A DNA stretch of 64,000 nucleotides from Bradysia coprophila. Lineage: Eukaryota > Arthropoda > Insecta > Diptera > Sciaridae. Numbering within the stretch: the stretch's first letter is position 1; the number at the start of each line of letters is the position of its first letter. The stretch lies in NCBI RefSeq assembly GCF_014529535.1, contig NW_023503670.1:682001-746000 (forward strand), written 5' to 3'. Shown here piece after piece: positions 10,001-18,330 of this stretch. A model generated the notes under the pieces. The model saw nothing but the letters and a program-made list of their open reading frames with translations, was not told where the DNA came from and did no database searches. The position numbers and the translations under genes were made by a program.

Positions 10001-12813
10001 TGAACGAAACTTGTAATAAGTGAGGTCACGTCTGAAAGTACTGTAACTCGAATGTCATCTATGCATAATTGCTTAGTGCCTGTGTTAAGTATTGTGCTCA
10101 TATCTTTTTGACCTTCCACAGTCGACAAGCATATATTACCATAAATTATTGTTTACCTAGTGTTTGATACTAAATCTTTGACTTCATTTTATAGCTATCG
10201 GCAGAGTAAAATAGACCAGGCAGTAGCGGTTCATTTTTGAAACGTCAAATTAGGGACCTAATACACTGTGTGAAACTGAACTCAAATCAACACTGACATA
10301 AATCAAATAATTTAATTCCCGAAAAAAAGGGCGCTCAGGACTGGTTTACTTTACTCTGCCGTGCTTATAGATTTCATAAAGTTTGTTATACAGGGACAAT
10401 TTTCGGCATAGCTTTGGAGAAAAACGTGAAAATTTAGCAAAAATCGGTAAAGCGATTTCCATTAATAGTCCTTGCTACAATAATAACGACTTAACCAGAC
10501 CTAATCGCTTACTAATCTCTTGTGACGAGGACAGGCTACATCATATTGAGCCGTCTGCAAGAAGGTCTCATTAGTTTTTCACGTTCCTTTTTTCACATTT
10601 GCAGTACTTGTACGAATTGGGATGGCATCTGAAAGGAAACGGGATAATTGGCGTAACCGAACCGCGACGCATTTCAGCAATTACGCTTGCAGACCGGGTA
10701 TCGAATGAAAGAGGTGAAATACTGGGAGACACTGTAGGCGTTAGTGTAAGCTTTGTCGATAAACATTGTGCAGGTACTTGTGTGAAGGTTAGTTTGTTTA
10801 ACGTTCATTTTTCACTGTAATTGTTAACGCTTAAGTTTATTTAACGTGAATTGTGTTCAACAGTACATGACTGAGGGCATTCTTTTACGAGAAATGCTTG
10901 CCGATCCTCTGCTTCAAAAGTTTGGTGTAATTATAGTCGATGAAGCTCACGAACGTAACATTTTGACCGACATCGTTTTGGGACTTTTGAAGAAAATTAT
11001 GAAGGTAAGACGTTGCGGACTTCTTTGCGATTTCACCCAAAATTTGTATGGGTCTTCTTTGCAGAAACGCGATTCATTGAAAGTCATAATAGCCTCAGCC
11101 ACAATTGATGCAGAGTTTTTCAGAGATTTCTTCAATTTAAGAACAACTTCTAAAACCGGACAGAAGAAAGACTCATCCGTAATATTGTCGGTCGAGGGCA
11201 GAATGTATCCCGTTGATGTGTACAACATGCAGGCTACTTGTCCGGACTATGTTAAAGAAACTGTAAACACGATCATGAAAATTCACGAGAAGGAAAAGCC
11301 TGGAGACATTCTAGCATTTTTAACTGGCCAAGAAGAAGTGATGGACGTGGTTGATTTGTTGCGTGAGCACATTCAAGACAGACCAAAAGACGATTTGCAG
11401 GTGCTTCCAATGTTAGTTTTTGACTTCCTCTGACTTTTTACATCGACTAAATTAAAGTCTCCCAAAAATTCAGGTATGGAACTCTAACAAACTCCGACCA
11501 ATTGAAGGTATTTTTCACTGCACCAAAGGGCACGAGAAAGGCCATCATAGCCACAAACATTGCCGAAACATCGGTCACGATACCAGGTATAAAGATCTTT
11601 TCTTTTATTTACTGTTCTCCAGCAACCGTGAATCCGATTGTTTTAGGCATTGTCTATGTCATCGACAGTGGATTTACCAAATTGAAATGGTTTGACGCGG
11701 AGAGTAACACAGACAGTTTAATCATTGTACCAATAAGCAAGGCAGCGGCTGAACAACGAGCTGGACGTGCGGGACGTATGCGAAATGGAAAGGTCTATCG
11801 ATTGTATACGGATGAAGAATACGAGAAACTTTCTGATCAAACACCGCCGGAAATGAGACGCTCAGATCTGTGTTCGACGATATTGTTTTTGAAGGCGCTC
11901 GGAATTGACAACATTTTGAGGTATCTTCAAAGAGATAATCAATTCCCAAGTTCCAATTCCCTAATGTGATCGATTTTAGGTTTGACTTCCCTTCACCGCC
12001 TCCAGCTAAGAATATGTTGGCTTCTCTGGAAACATTATTTGCGTTAGGTGTGTAGTACAACGCCTCCTTCAACGAATAAATGTGACAATTCAACAAAAAA
12101 AAACTTCTGTTTCAGATGGTCTCGACCGCAACGGCGATCTCACAAATCCGATCGGTTATTTTCTAGCAGAACTACCCATCAACGCAATGATGGGCAAAAT
12201 GCTCTACAATTCAATTCAAATGGGATGCTCCGAAGAAATTCTAAGCATCATCGCAATGGTACAGGTCCAGTCGGTATTCTCGAAGCCCACTTCCGGACAG
12301 GGACAACTGACCGCACGAGTGAAAAAACGAGAATTCGAAGTCGAAGAGGGTGACTTGATATCGTTGCTGAATGTGTACAGTGGATTCGTCAAGAACGGCC
12401 GCACGAAGGAATGGTGCGGACAACATTATGTCATCTATCGAAATTTGAAACGGGCCCACGAACTGCGTCAACAATTGCTCAGTTTGGCTAGAAATAAGAT
12501 CGGAATGCCAATCGTATCGTGTGATGGAGATGTGAGAGTGTTACGGCGCTGTATTACATCGGGTTTCTTTCCGAATGCAGCTTATTTACACCATTCAGGA
12601 GTATATCGTACCTGTCGAGGCAACAAAGAGCTACACATACATCCATTGTCCTGTCTGTACACGCTACGTCAGCCGCAATATATAATTTTTTGTGAACTGC
12701 TACACACAACGAAAGTGTTCATGAAAGATCTAACCGTCATTGAGCCTCAATGGTTGACCGAACTGGCACCACATTATTATCATAAGGCGGCTGTGAAGTA
12801 CGAAGACCGTTGA
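1064..12813 (+). CDS. DHX35: DEAH-box RNA helicase DHX35 (5' end not resolved)
   Basis: Likely spliceosome-associated ATP-dependent RNA helicase of the nucleus. Exons read from splice signals and continuous frame: 1064-1231, 1309-1355, 10605-10787, 10864-11004, 11065-11411, 11474-11586, 11647-11920, 11980-12047, 12116-12813, giving about 679 residues (the human protein has about 700). Motif I GETGSGKS lies in the second exon, then [17 protein letters not shown] and QRAGRAGR, followed by the winged-helix/OB C-terminal region. DHX35 is preferred to other DEAH helicases because of the lead-in VYN[16 protein letters not shown] and the ending ELAPHYY. The first exon seen starts in phase 2 after a TTGCAG acceptor, so an upstream exon supplies the start codon. 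The intron after VPQ is about 9.25 kb and holds CPES plus many MITEs; all others are short. The stop is 88 bp from the IPMK stop, tail to tail. Confidence 0.93.
1356..3797 (+). other. First part of the long DHX35 intron; no gene seen
   Basis: AT-rich intron sequence after the VPQ exon. Open frames here are short, lack family motifs and are not flanked by splice signals that keep a frame with DHX35. I see no repeat with clear ends in this part. Confidence 0.5.
3798..3902. mobile_element. Short palindromic MITE, family GGAATCTCGCG, copy 1
   Basis: A 105-bp element whose ends are inverted repeats of about 35 bp beginning GGAATCTCGCGCCGCGTCAT. The same element recurs at 9683-9786 with its middle in the opposite orientation. 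No transposase is present. Target duplication is not certain. Confidence 0.8.
4010..4240 (+). repeat. Fragment of the CCCCGTACGAAG transposon family (family B)
   Basis: Matches the inner part of the larger elements at 18677-19906 and 47176-48506. Shared blocks are CACGATAACTTGAGTAA, a T-rich run and GGCTAAGTTCGAAGATG in the same order and spacing. This copy lacks both the (GTCTGTCC)n tract and the termini. A second, weaker unit of the same pattern follows from about 4195. Confidence 0.6.
4413..5278 (+). mobile_element. Decayed DNA transposon with DDE_Tnp_4-like remnant
   Basis: Ends are inverted repeats TAGACCGTGT...ACACGGTCTA with TA at each border, so a TA target duplication is likely. Inside, 4552-4743 reads as a 63-residue frame whose end, with [10 protein letters not shown], matches the conserved C-terminal motif of Harbinger/ISL2EU-type transposases (DDE_Tnp_4). 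The rest of the transposase is missing, so this is a deleted copy. A shorter element with the same ends, inverted, lies at 46326-46758. Family placement rests on one motif plus the TA borders. Confidence 0.6.
5279..6650 (+). other. DHX35 intron, no gene; upstream region of CPES
   Basis: AT-rich. It contains a GAGCGAAGCGAG hyphenated palindrome at 5558-5569. A T-rich tract ending in TTTATTTCAG at 6650-6659 looks like an acceptor for a 5' untranslated exon of CPES. I could not place the promoter. Confidence 0.4.
6848..7984 (+). CDS. CPES: Ceramide phosphoethanolamine synthase, nested in DHX35 intron
   Basis: Transfers phosphoethanolamine from CDP-ethanolamine to ceramide, making the main insect sphingophospholipid in the Golgi lumen. 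The single uninterrupted frame gives 378 residues. An N-terminal membrane segment spans about residues 9-30. The CDP-alcohol phosphotransferase signature is D171-G172-x2-A175-R176 ... G192-x3-D196-x3-D200, with D168 and D169 just before it. The A-R to G spacing is 15 residues instead of the usual 8, as expected of the insect CPES branch. More hydrophobic segments follow to the C terminus. The start is the first in-frame ATG, just before the hydrophobic segment, after an A-rich leader. The gene lies wholly in the long DHX35 intron on the same strand; a 5' untranslated exon with acceptor at about 6659 is likely. The family call is firm; the exact substrate is inferred from the family. Confidence 0.9.
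   Translation: MVGPSSYISKILLSLLFVLMGWYIFMDINLYLRIQNYPIDRSFHSTNTTIIEETTINHASTIGSIPFSTIESSTPYESVSWISCDINPLCHVTVKALLLDHTNHYLFAPMATIFDNIVKCSQSNWITPNMISFFHVFVAILAAKLIASDSLGYRRVGVVLFQIRTFLDDLDGHVARQKKHIRGERSEIGTTGYYIDGLCDGLGCIALMIGIFVQLKNNPPRRGYTQLQAILPVSDTKNPESGVVYKVKVTTKKVARKVLCFSGQLLLSSTAWNRYIAIYQDILERNDLLPSQYIKQMFVFKSNWFLIGVAWLWRIVNVHSMLHCILLSIFCDKLWEFLRLIQYSGFIILLVCICVTEMHVLDVQNFIFQSLTGNNTSL
7985..9147 (+). other. CPES 3' flank and DHX35 intron; no further gene seen
   Basis: AT-rich sequence that probably includes the CPES 3' untranslated region. A tRNA-like A-box string near 8727-8745 has no matching B box or cloverleaf and is not called. Confidence 0.4.
9155..9503. mobile_element. MITE, family CACGGCAGAG, copy 1, 7-bp TSD
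   Basis: A 349-bp element with terminal inverted repeats CACGGCAGAGTAAAAT and ATTTTACTCTGCCGTG. It is flanked by a perfect 7-bp direct repeat ATTGGTG at 9148-9154 and 9504-9510. No coding capacity for a transposase. Related copies are at 10195-10363 and 52235-52274. A 7-bp duplication fits P/Hoppel-like transposons better than hAT (8 bp) or mariner (TA); that link is an inference. Confidence 0.85.
9683..9786. mobile_element. Short palindromic MITE, family GGAATCTCGCG, copy 2
   Basis: A 104-bp element with the same long inverted ends as the one at 3798-3902. Its core (GACATCTTCCTTATAC) is the reverse complement of the core there, so the two inserted in opposite orientation. Confidence 0.8.
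9947..10061. mobile_element. MITE, family TAGATCATCTTCAAG, copy 1
   Basis: Starts TAGATCATCTTCAAGG and ends with the diverged complement CTCGAATGTCATCTA. Both sub-terminal regions match the element at 24636-24808 (GACGTTTGAAA at one end, CTGAAAGTACTGTAAC at the other). Shorter and more diverged than that copy. Confidence 0.65.
10195..10363. mobile_element. MITE, family CACGGCAGAG, copy 2 (older)
   Basis: A 169-bp element. The right end is ACTTTACTCTGCCGTG and the left end is a diverged CGGCAGAGTAAAATAGACC. Flanks TTTATAG (10188-10194) and CTTATAG (10364-10370) differ at one base, as expected of an aged 7-bp target duplication. It lies 240 bp upstream of a DHX35 exon. Confidence 0.75.
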
Positions 12814-12862
12814 ACAATAACAACAATTCCTTTTCTTTAGTAAAAATGAAAACTTTTTGCTT

Positions 12863-12868
12863 TTTATT
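12863..12868 (-). terminator. Poly(A) signal of IPMK
   Basis: AATAAA on the - strand, 34 bases past the IPMK stop. Cleavage downstream of it would fall close to the DHX35 stop, so the two convergent 3' untranslated regions are very short or overlap. Confidence 0.6.
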
Positions 12869-12901
12869 TGCCTCCGTGGCCACACAGCAGCCACTGGCGC
12901 T

Positions 12902-15900
12902 CTAATCACACTCTTTAAGGAAATCTTCAAATACTTTAACCAAATTCTCAACGCCAAACAGATAATTCGAATCTGGACAATCAGCTTCCGCCGGAAAAAC
13001 ATGCGCAAAATCGATCATCTTGACAAATGCCCATTCTTTGATTTCATGGCCATCGATTAGATTGTCCAGCATGAATCCGTAATTTTCTTTGATAGATTTC
13101 AAGTCCTGCAATCGAATGATTTTGTTTTAATTAAAAAAATGTTTCGAGTCGCCAAGCCACTCAGTGCACTCACTTCGTCATAATTATTTTTAGCCGAATG
13201 ACACCTTTGCACTTTTCTATAAACTTGTTGAACATTGTCGGTGGGTTGATTGGGCCAAGTAAATTTGCCCGTCTTGTCAGCACTTGTTGGTGTTTTTTGT
13301 AGAAAAATTGGCGATCCATTCAGACTAGATGGGCTGGAAAAATGAAGCAGTACGTCAACCACGGCCTACTTTTTGGAAACTAATTTCTTGAATTTCTTGA
13401 AATTTCTCGAATTTTCTCGAATTTCTTAAAATTTCTCGAATTCGAGAAATTCGAGAATCTTCAAGAAACTCGAGAAATTAGTTTCTTGAAATTTCTTGAA
13501 TTTCTCAAAGTTTCCCGAATTTCTTGAATTTTCTGGAATTTCTTGAAATTTCTCGAATTCGAGAAATTCAAGAAACTGAGAAATTCAAGAAATATTTCTC
13601 GAAATTTCTTGAATTTCTCGAAGTTTCTTGAATTTCTCAAAGTTTTTTGAATTTCTCGATTTTCTCTAAAAGTTTCTAAAAAGTAGGCCCTGACGTCAAC
13701 CGTTATCGACAAGACGGCTTATGATATCAAACACGAGTATCGTTGATATACTGGTTATATGCTTCCCGTCCGTATAAAGAGACAAACATGAGCAAAACAG
13801 TCGCTCGTTTTTGTTCCATTCAACGCAAAAATCAGATCTCTTTGACAATCATTGAGAAAAAAAAACGTTCAAAACCTACCTGCTGTTCTTACAGTTCGAC
13901 TGAATAACATTACGCAGACGTCTGGCGTCGTACGCCAACAGCAATGAACTGGAATAAATCCTCACTGCTTTATTTGTGCGAGCCCATTTGTGTACTTTCC
14001 ACAGTCCCGTCAATAGTTGCATCAACAACGGACGACACATGGTGCCGTTCTCGCAATTTAAAAATATTTTCAATGCTGAAACAGGTGACAAGTTAGTTGG
14101 AACGGTAGGTTTGAGTTGAGAAAACTCCCATACCATCTTTAACGGTCGTCTCATTCAACTTCTTTCCGTATTCCTTTCCATACCTTTTTATTCGACCAGT
14201 TGTGACGTCGTATACTTGAAAACCGGGGATACTGCAATGGAATGACTCAATTAAAAGAAAATCGATTTTAGGACGCGTCAAAGTAAATCGGGCTCGTACC
14301 AGAATCCAAGGTTTTGTTTGCACGCTTTGTATTTTTGCTGGAATGATTCAAAATTGACAATCAATTGACTTTTTTCCTTACACATTTTTCTGACTCACTT
14401 TTTCTTCCATCATTTTTTCCTCGGAAGCTAGTGGATCCCAAGTCCTTTTACCAATTTTAATATCTATAATACATGGTTCAGTCATTTCATGGGTTATATC
14501 TACAAGTTTTAAAAATTCTATCTGAAATGAAGAAAGAGAAAAGAAGAGGGAAATTAGAAAATGCAAATTCCACTCCACATAACCACTTACTGGTTTTCCA
14601 TTTATTACTACCATTTCGATGCCCCTATATTCTGGGACTAGTTCCTTAAGTAACATTGAATCATTATCATTTTGTTGCCGCAATTCTTCGTAAAATTTGA
14701 TTTCTCGTTCACGGCACAGCTCTTTTGTCGATGATTTCAGAACGCATCCGTCGTTTTTATTCTTTATGATTCCTGTTCGGAATAGGTTTGCATTAGTTGG
14801 ATAAGCATATTATTTATACGATTTCTGTTAAAGACTTCGGTCAACAGAAATATGAACCACCAGAGACTGGCTACCAAAAAGCTCACCGAGCAATGTTTAA
14901 AAAAAAAATTAACAAAAATTGAAAAGCCAGTCCGGGCCTGAGAACCGTAGTTCATACTACTTGCATTCTGTTACAAGTGAAAACAGGGCCGGACTGGCTA
15001 CCAAAAGGCGCATCGGGCAAATTGACTGAAAAATGATCAGAGGCGCCTAAATAAACTTTATTGGTCTGAGGAGCGCCCAAAAGCAAAAGGCGTATCGCCC
15101 GATCGCCCAGTATAGCCAGTCCGGGCCTGAGTGAAAAGAAGAACAAATCTTTTGGAATGAGTTTTCCACCTGGGTATGTTTTCATTTTAATGCTTTGAAT
15201 TGAAATTGAAACTTACAGAAAGTATCACAGATGGAAGCAATGCACTTCAAGCAAAAAGTGGTTCGGGTGGCAGCTGCCAAATAGAGTACTATTTTGTATG
15301 AACATTTTTCCTAGATTTTTTTACAGCGCCAAAATTTGTTCGGTACACTGTCCCGTTTCAGTACTCTATTTTGAGTACCATTCATGCTAGGAGTGCGTTG
15401 ATGGAAGACATAGAACTTCAATGAAAACATCGACGGTAAGTTAAATGAAATGAAATCTAAATTACAGCATCTCAATAATTCTTTAGTAGTGGAAACCGTG
15501 CTTAATACTTAAATGTCTTTGGATTACAGATAAAATAATAAAAAGTCAACGTCGACTACTCCTCGTATTTTACTAAGCTCTCGTATGCGTATACGGCTCT
15601 TATATAAATCCTTATATCAGTAATGTACTGTTAAAGTGAACATTGACCACTATTACTATTTGGGATTCAAAACGTAATTTATTTGGACACTAGACTATAC
15701 TGCCCTACAAAGCATAAAAAACGTAGTGCAAAAGAGATACACGATTTTGTGAGAGAATTTTCATACGTTTACTCTCCCAAAACATTTTGTTCGTTGCAGG
15801 GTAGTACAGTAGTCACATAAGATCAGAAATAGTAGATTATGCACCCTCTGTCTAAATTGTGTATTTGGACGATTTGGAAGTTATGTACTTAGCCGAAGGG

Positions 15901-16169
15901 CATACCCTATTTTATCTGCCGAGAACACAAATTTACCCTAGAGTGATAACATCGAGATTATCGTTCTAGGCAGATAAATCAAGTTACTCGTACTTACCTA
16001 ATGTTTTATTGCCCAGTTGAAACGTATGACCGGCAACTTGGTGTTCTAGAGGCTCCATACCATGGGGTAAATCAACCATCGTTGCGTTGATTGACATTGC
16101 GAAATAATTGTCTACTGTCTTTGTGGGTTTCTTTCTTTGGTATGGTGGTAATTTCGGACGCTTATTCAT
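12902..16169 (-). CDS. IPMK: Inositol polyphosphate multikinase
   Basis: Phosphorylates inositol tris- and tetrakisphosphates on the way to IP5, in nucleus and cytoplasm (Drosophila Ipk2 type). Coding exons, 5' to 3' on the - strand: 16169-15998, 14772-14591, 14521-14399, 14337-14300, 14231-14134, 14075-13880, 13333-13174, 13105-12902. Together they give 390 residues with all phases consistent. Landmarks: AGHTF in exon 1; the family signature P-x3-D-x-K-x-G (PCIIDIKIG) at 134-142; SSLLLAYD at about 247-254; IDFAHV, with the metal-binding Asp, at 354-359. An acceptor TTGCAG lies 3 bases before the start ATG, so a 5' untranslated exon is expected upstream. Introns 1 and 6 hold hAT-type MITEs. 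IP3 3-kinase and IP6 kinase are less likely given the short length and absence of a long regulatory N terminus. Confidence 0.93.
13360..13692. mobile_element. hAT-type MITE with palindromic AT-rich body in IPMK intron
   Basis: Ends CACGGCCTACTTTTT and AAAAAGTAGGCCCTG, flanked by a perfect 8-bp duplication ACGTCAAC (13352-13359 and 13693-13700). The terminal CA(C/G)GG and the 8-bp duplication fit hAT. The body is almost entirely variants of GAAATTTCTTGAATTTC and its complement, so it can fold many ways. Confidence 0.85.
14861..14940. mobile_element. hAT-type MITE, family CAGGGCCGGACTGG, short old copy
   Basis: An 80-bp sequence starting CAGAGACTGGCTACCAAAA and ending AGCCAGTCCGGGCCTG. It shares both ends with the element 44 bp downstream. 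The flanks resemble each other but show no perfect 8-bp duplication. Confidence 0.65.
14984..15129. mobile_element. hAT-type MITE, family CAGGGCCGGACTGG, intact ends
   Basis: A 146-bp element with ends CAGGGCCGGACTGGCTA and TAGCCAGTCCGGGCCTG. It is flanked by a perfect 8-bp duplication AGTGAAAA (14976-14983 and 15130-15137). It lies in IPMK intron 1. Confidence 0.88.
15238..15400. mobile_element. MITE, family CAACGCACTTCAAGC, copy 1, 7-bp TSD
   Basis: A 163-bp element starting CAATGCACTTCAAGC and ending with a diverged complement GGAGTGCGTTG. The 7-bp duplication ATGGAAG is perfect (15231-15237 and 15401-15407). The inner TAGAGTACT pairs with AGTACTCTA. The same family lies at 24567-24902. 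Confidence 0.82.
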
Positions 16170-16172
16170 ATC

Positions 16173-18330
16173 TGCAATGACAAGGATAGAAAGTGTTTAT
16201 ACCGCTGAGCACGTGAATTTATTATCGAATTTCAATTTTGCCATAAAATTTCTGAACAACAAAATTAGTTTTTACGCAAAATTTATTGTCGTTTATCTCT
16301 CGTTCATTTAATAATTCTGTATAAAAAATCGAGGCAGGTGGTTCAATATCAACGTATTAGTGCATCGTAAAAGAGATGACTAAGTTCTGTCATTTTTAGC
16401 ACTTCGTAATGGAAACAAAATAACAAACAAACTATATTACAACTTCGGCGAAACGCGTGTCTTATCAAAACTAACAATAAATTTGTCAACAAGCAAACAT
16501 GACTAATACTTAGGAAACAAGTTTTTTTCTTCAATACAGCCAATCCAAACGGTGTATCACAAAAAAGGTGACATATACGCGACTGAATAAGTCAATAAAT
16601 CAAAATTTAATGCACCGAAAACGACTTATTATTGTGACTAAGTGTAAGCGACTGATGTGATTGATGAAAACAAAAAAAAGCAGAAATGAAAATAGAATTG
16701 AGCTTTAGCTTCGATGAATCCGTCTGGTAGAGTGGGAATCGATTTTCGCACAATGCATAATCCGTTCAACAAAAGGGTATTTAATCCCTTTTATCTATTT
16801 TGTTTTTATTATTCGAATGTTGTATAATCCAAGTTTAAAAATTTAAATTTAAAAAATGTGCTCGTGGTTATGATGTCATTTCAACGTTATATTACAGAGG
16901 CTTCCATTATATCGTCATATTTACTACACACAGTACATAAGGGACAGTAGACATAGCAAATTCAGGTTCATTTGGATTATAAGTTTTTTGATCGGCGTGA
17001 TATTAGGGCCGTGAAGGGCATGCATGTAAATAGAAACTTGTTGTTGCGCATTAATTAACAAAACCAAATACCTTCGAATTTCGAGAAAATTGAATGAAAT
17101 TTTTAAAAGAATCTCTGTTTGAATTAACGATGCCAAGTTGCCAATGATATACTTGCTCGAACAATATTGTAATGGTACGTGTGTAGCGGCTGTTACTATT
17201 CAGATAATCGAATAATTTCAAAACTTGTTATCAATGCAAAACGTGTGTGTTGAATGATACAGAAGAATGCGCATTGTTTGTTAATCCGCAGTCTATGCCA
17301 TTTGAGGCAAAAATTTGGAACGTTTTTTTGTCTTCAAGAACGTTTGGAATGATCAGTGAGATTTTAACTGATCTTGAGCAATAAAATGTTTCCGAGCAAG
17401 GCAGCTGCCCTGTCCCTGTTCCGAGCAAAATGTCCGAGCTCGCTTTGCCATAAAACAAATCAGAAAATTCAACAGCATGGCTAGGTAATGTCTTTTTGTG
17501 CATGATCGAATCGAGTATTTCTGTAAAACTGATTTTGTCGAATTGTTACACTTAGAAAATTGGCTTCGATTTTTTCACTAAACGGAACCACGGACTACAC
17601 AATCAAAATTATTTCCTAAATCAGGTCTGTTTCACTTTCAGAATTTTTTTTTTTTTTTGAAGTTTCAAAATTCTTTTGAATTTTTCGACACAATTTTCAA
17701 TATCAACAAACTACTTCAGCGTTTACATCACCGGTAAACCTTGTATGAAACTTACAATTTGATCACTTTGTAAACTTAAAGCTAAAGCATCTCTTCACTT
17801 TGGAATGTTTTATGAGACTGCATAGCAAGCAAGACATTAGACTTTATGAACAAATAATTTAGCTACAACACCCACACAGACAAAAAAAAGCTAAAGAAGC
17901 ATTCTTGAAAATTCCAACACTGTAACACAGCGGTGAGGTGTGATTTGTTTAATTGTAAATAAATATGAGTACGAAATCAAACAAACAAAATGTTTGGATA
18001 TTTCTAACGTTCTGAAGATCGTTAAAATGCCCCTATATTATCGAAAAGATTTTTTTTTTTGCAAAAAAGACATATTTGCTTTACGTTTTTTATTTGTCAA
18101 CTTTTGTCGATATAAATTTACGGCAAAAACAAACTATTGCCATGTATCGTATAAGAAGCGGTATTGGTAGGTTACATTGGAAGCTGCGAAAGTAATTCAT
18201 TACGTGAGGTGAACACATTTTGTGATCAAAGGAAAATCTTAAGTGTGTTTTTGAACGATAAGCTTCGGTAATTATTGCGGTATACAACTACTCTTGTCGA
18301 AAAACTGTTTTAAGCAGATAAAATAGAAGT
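16173..18330. other. Upstream region of IPMK; no further gene seen
   Basis: AT-rich. It should contain the IPMK promoter and a 5' untranslated exon, which I cannot place. Open frames are short and without recognisable motifs. Confidence 0.4.
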
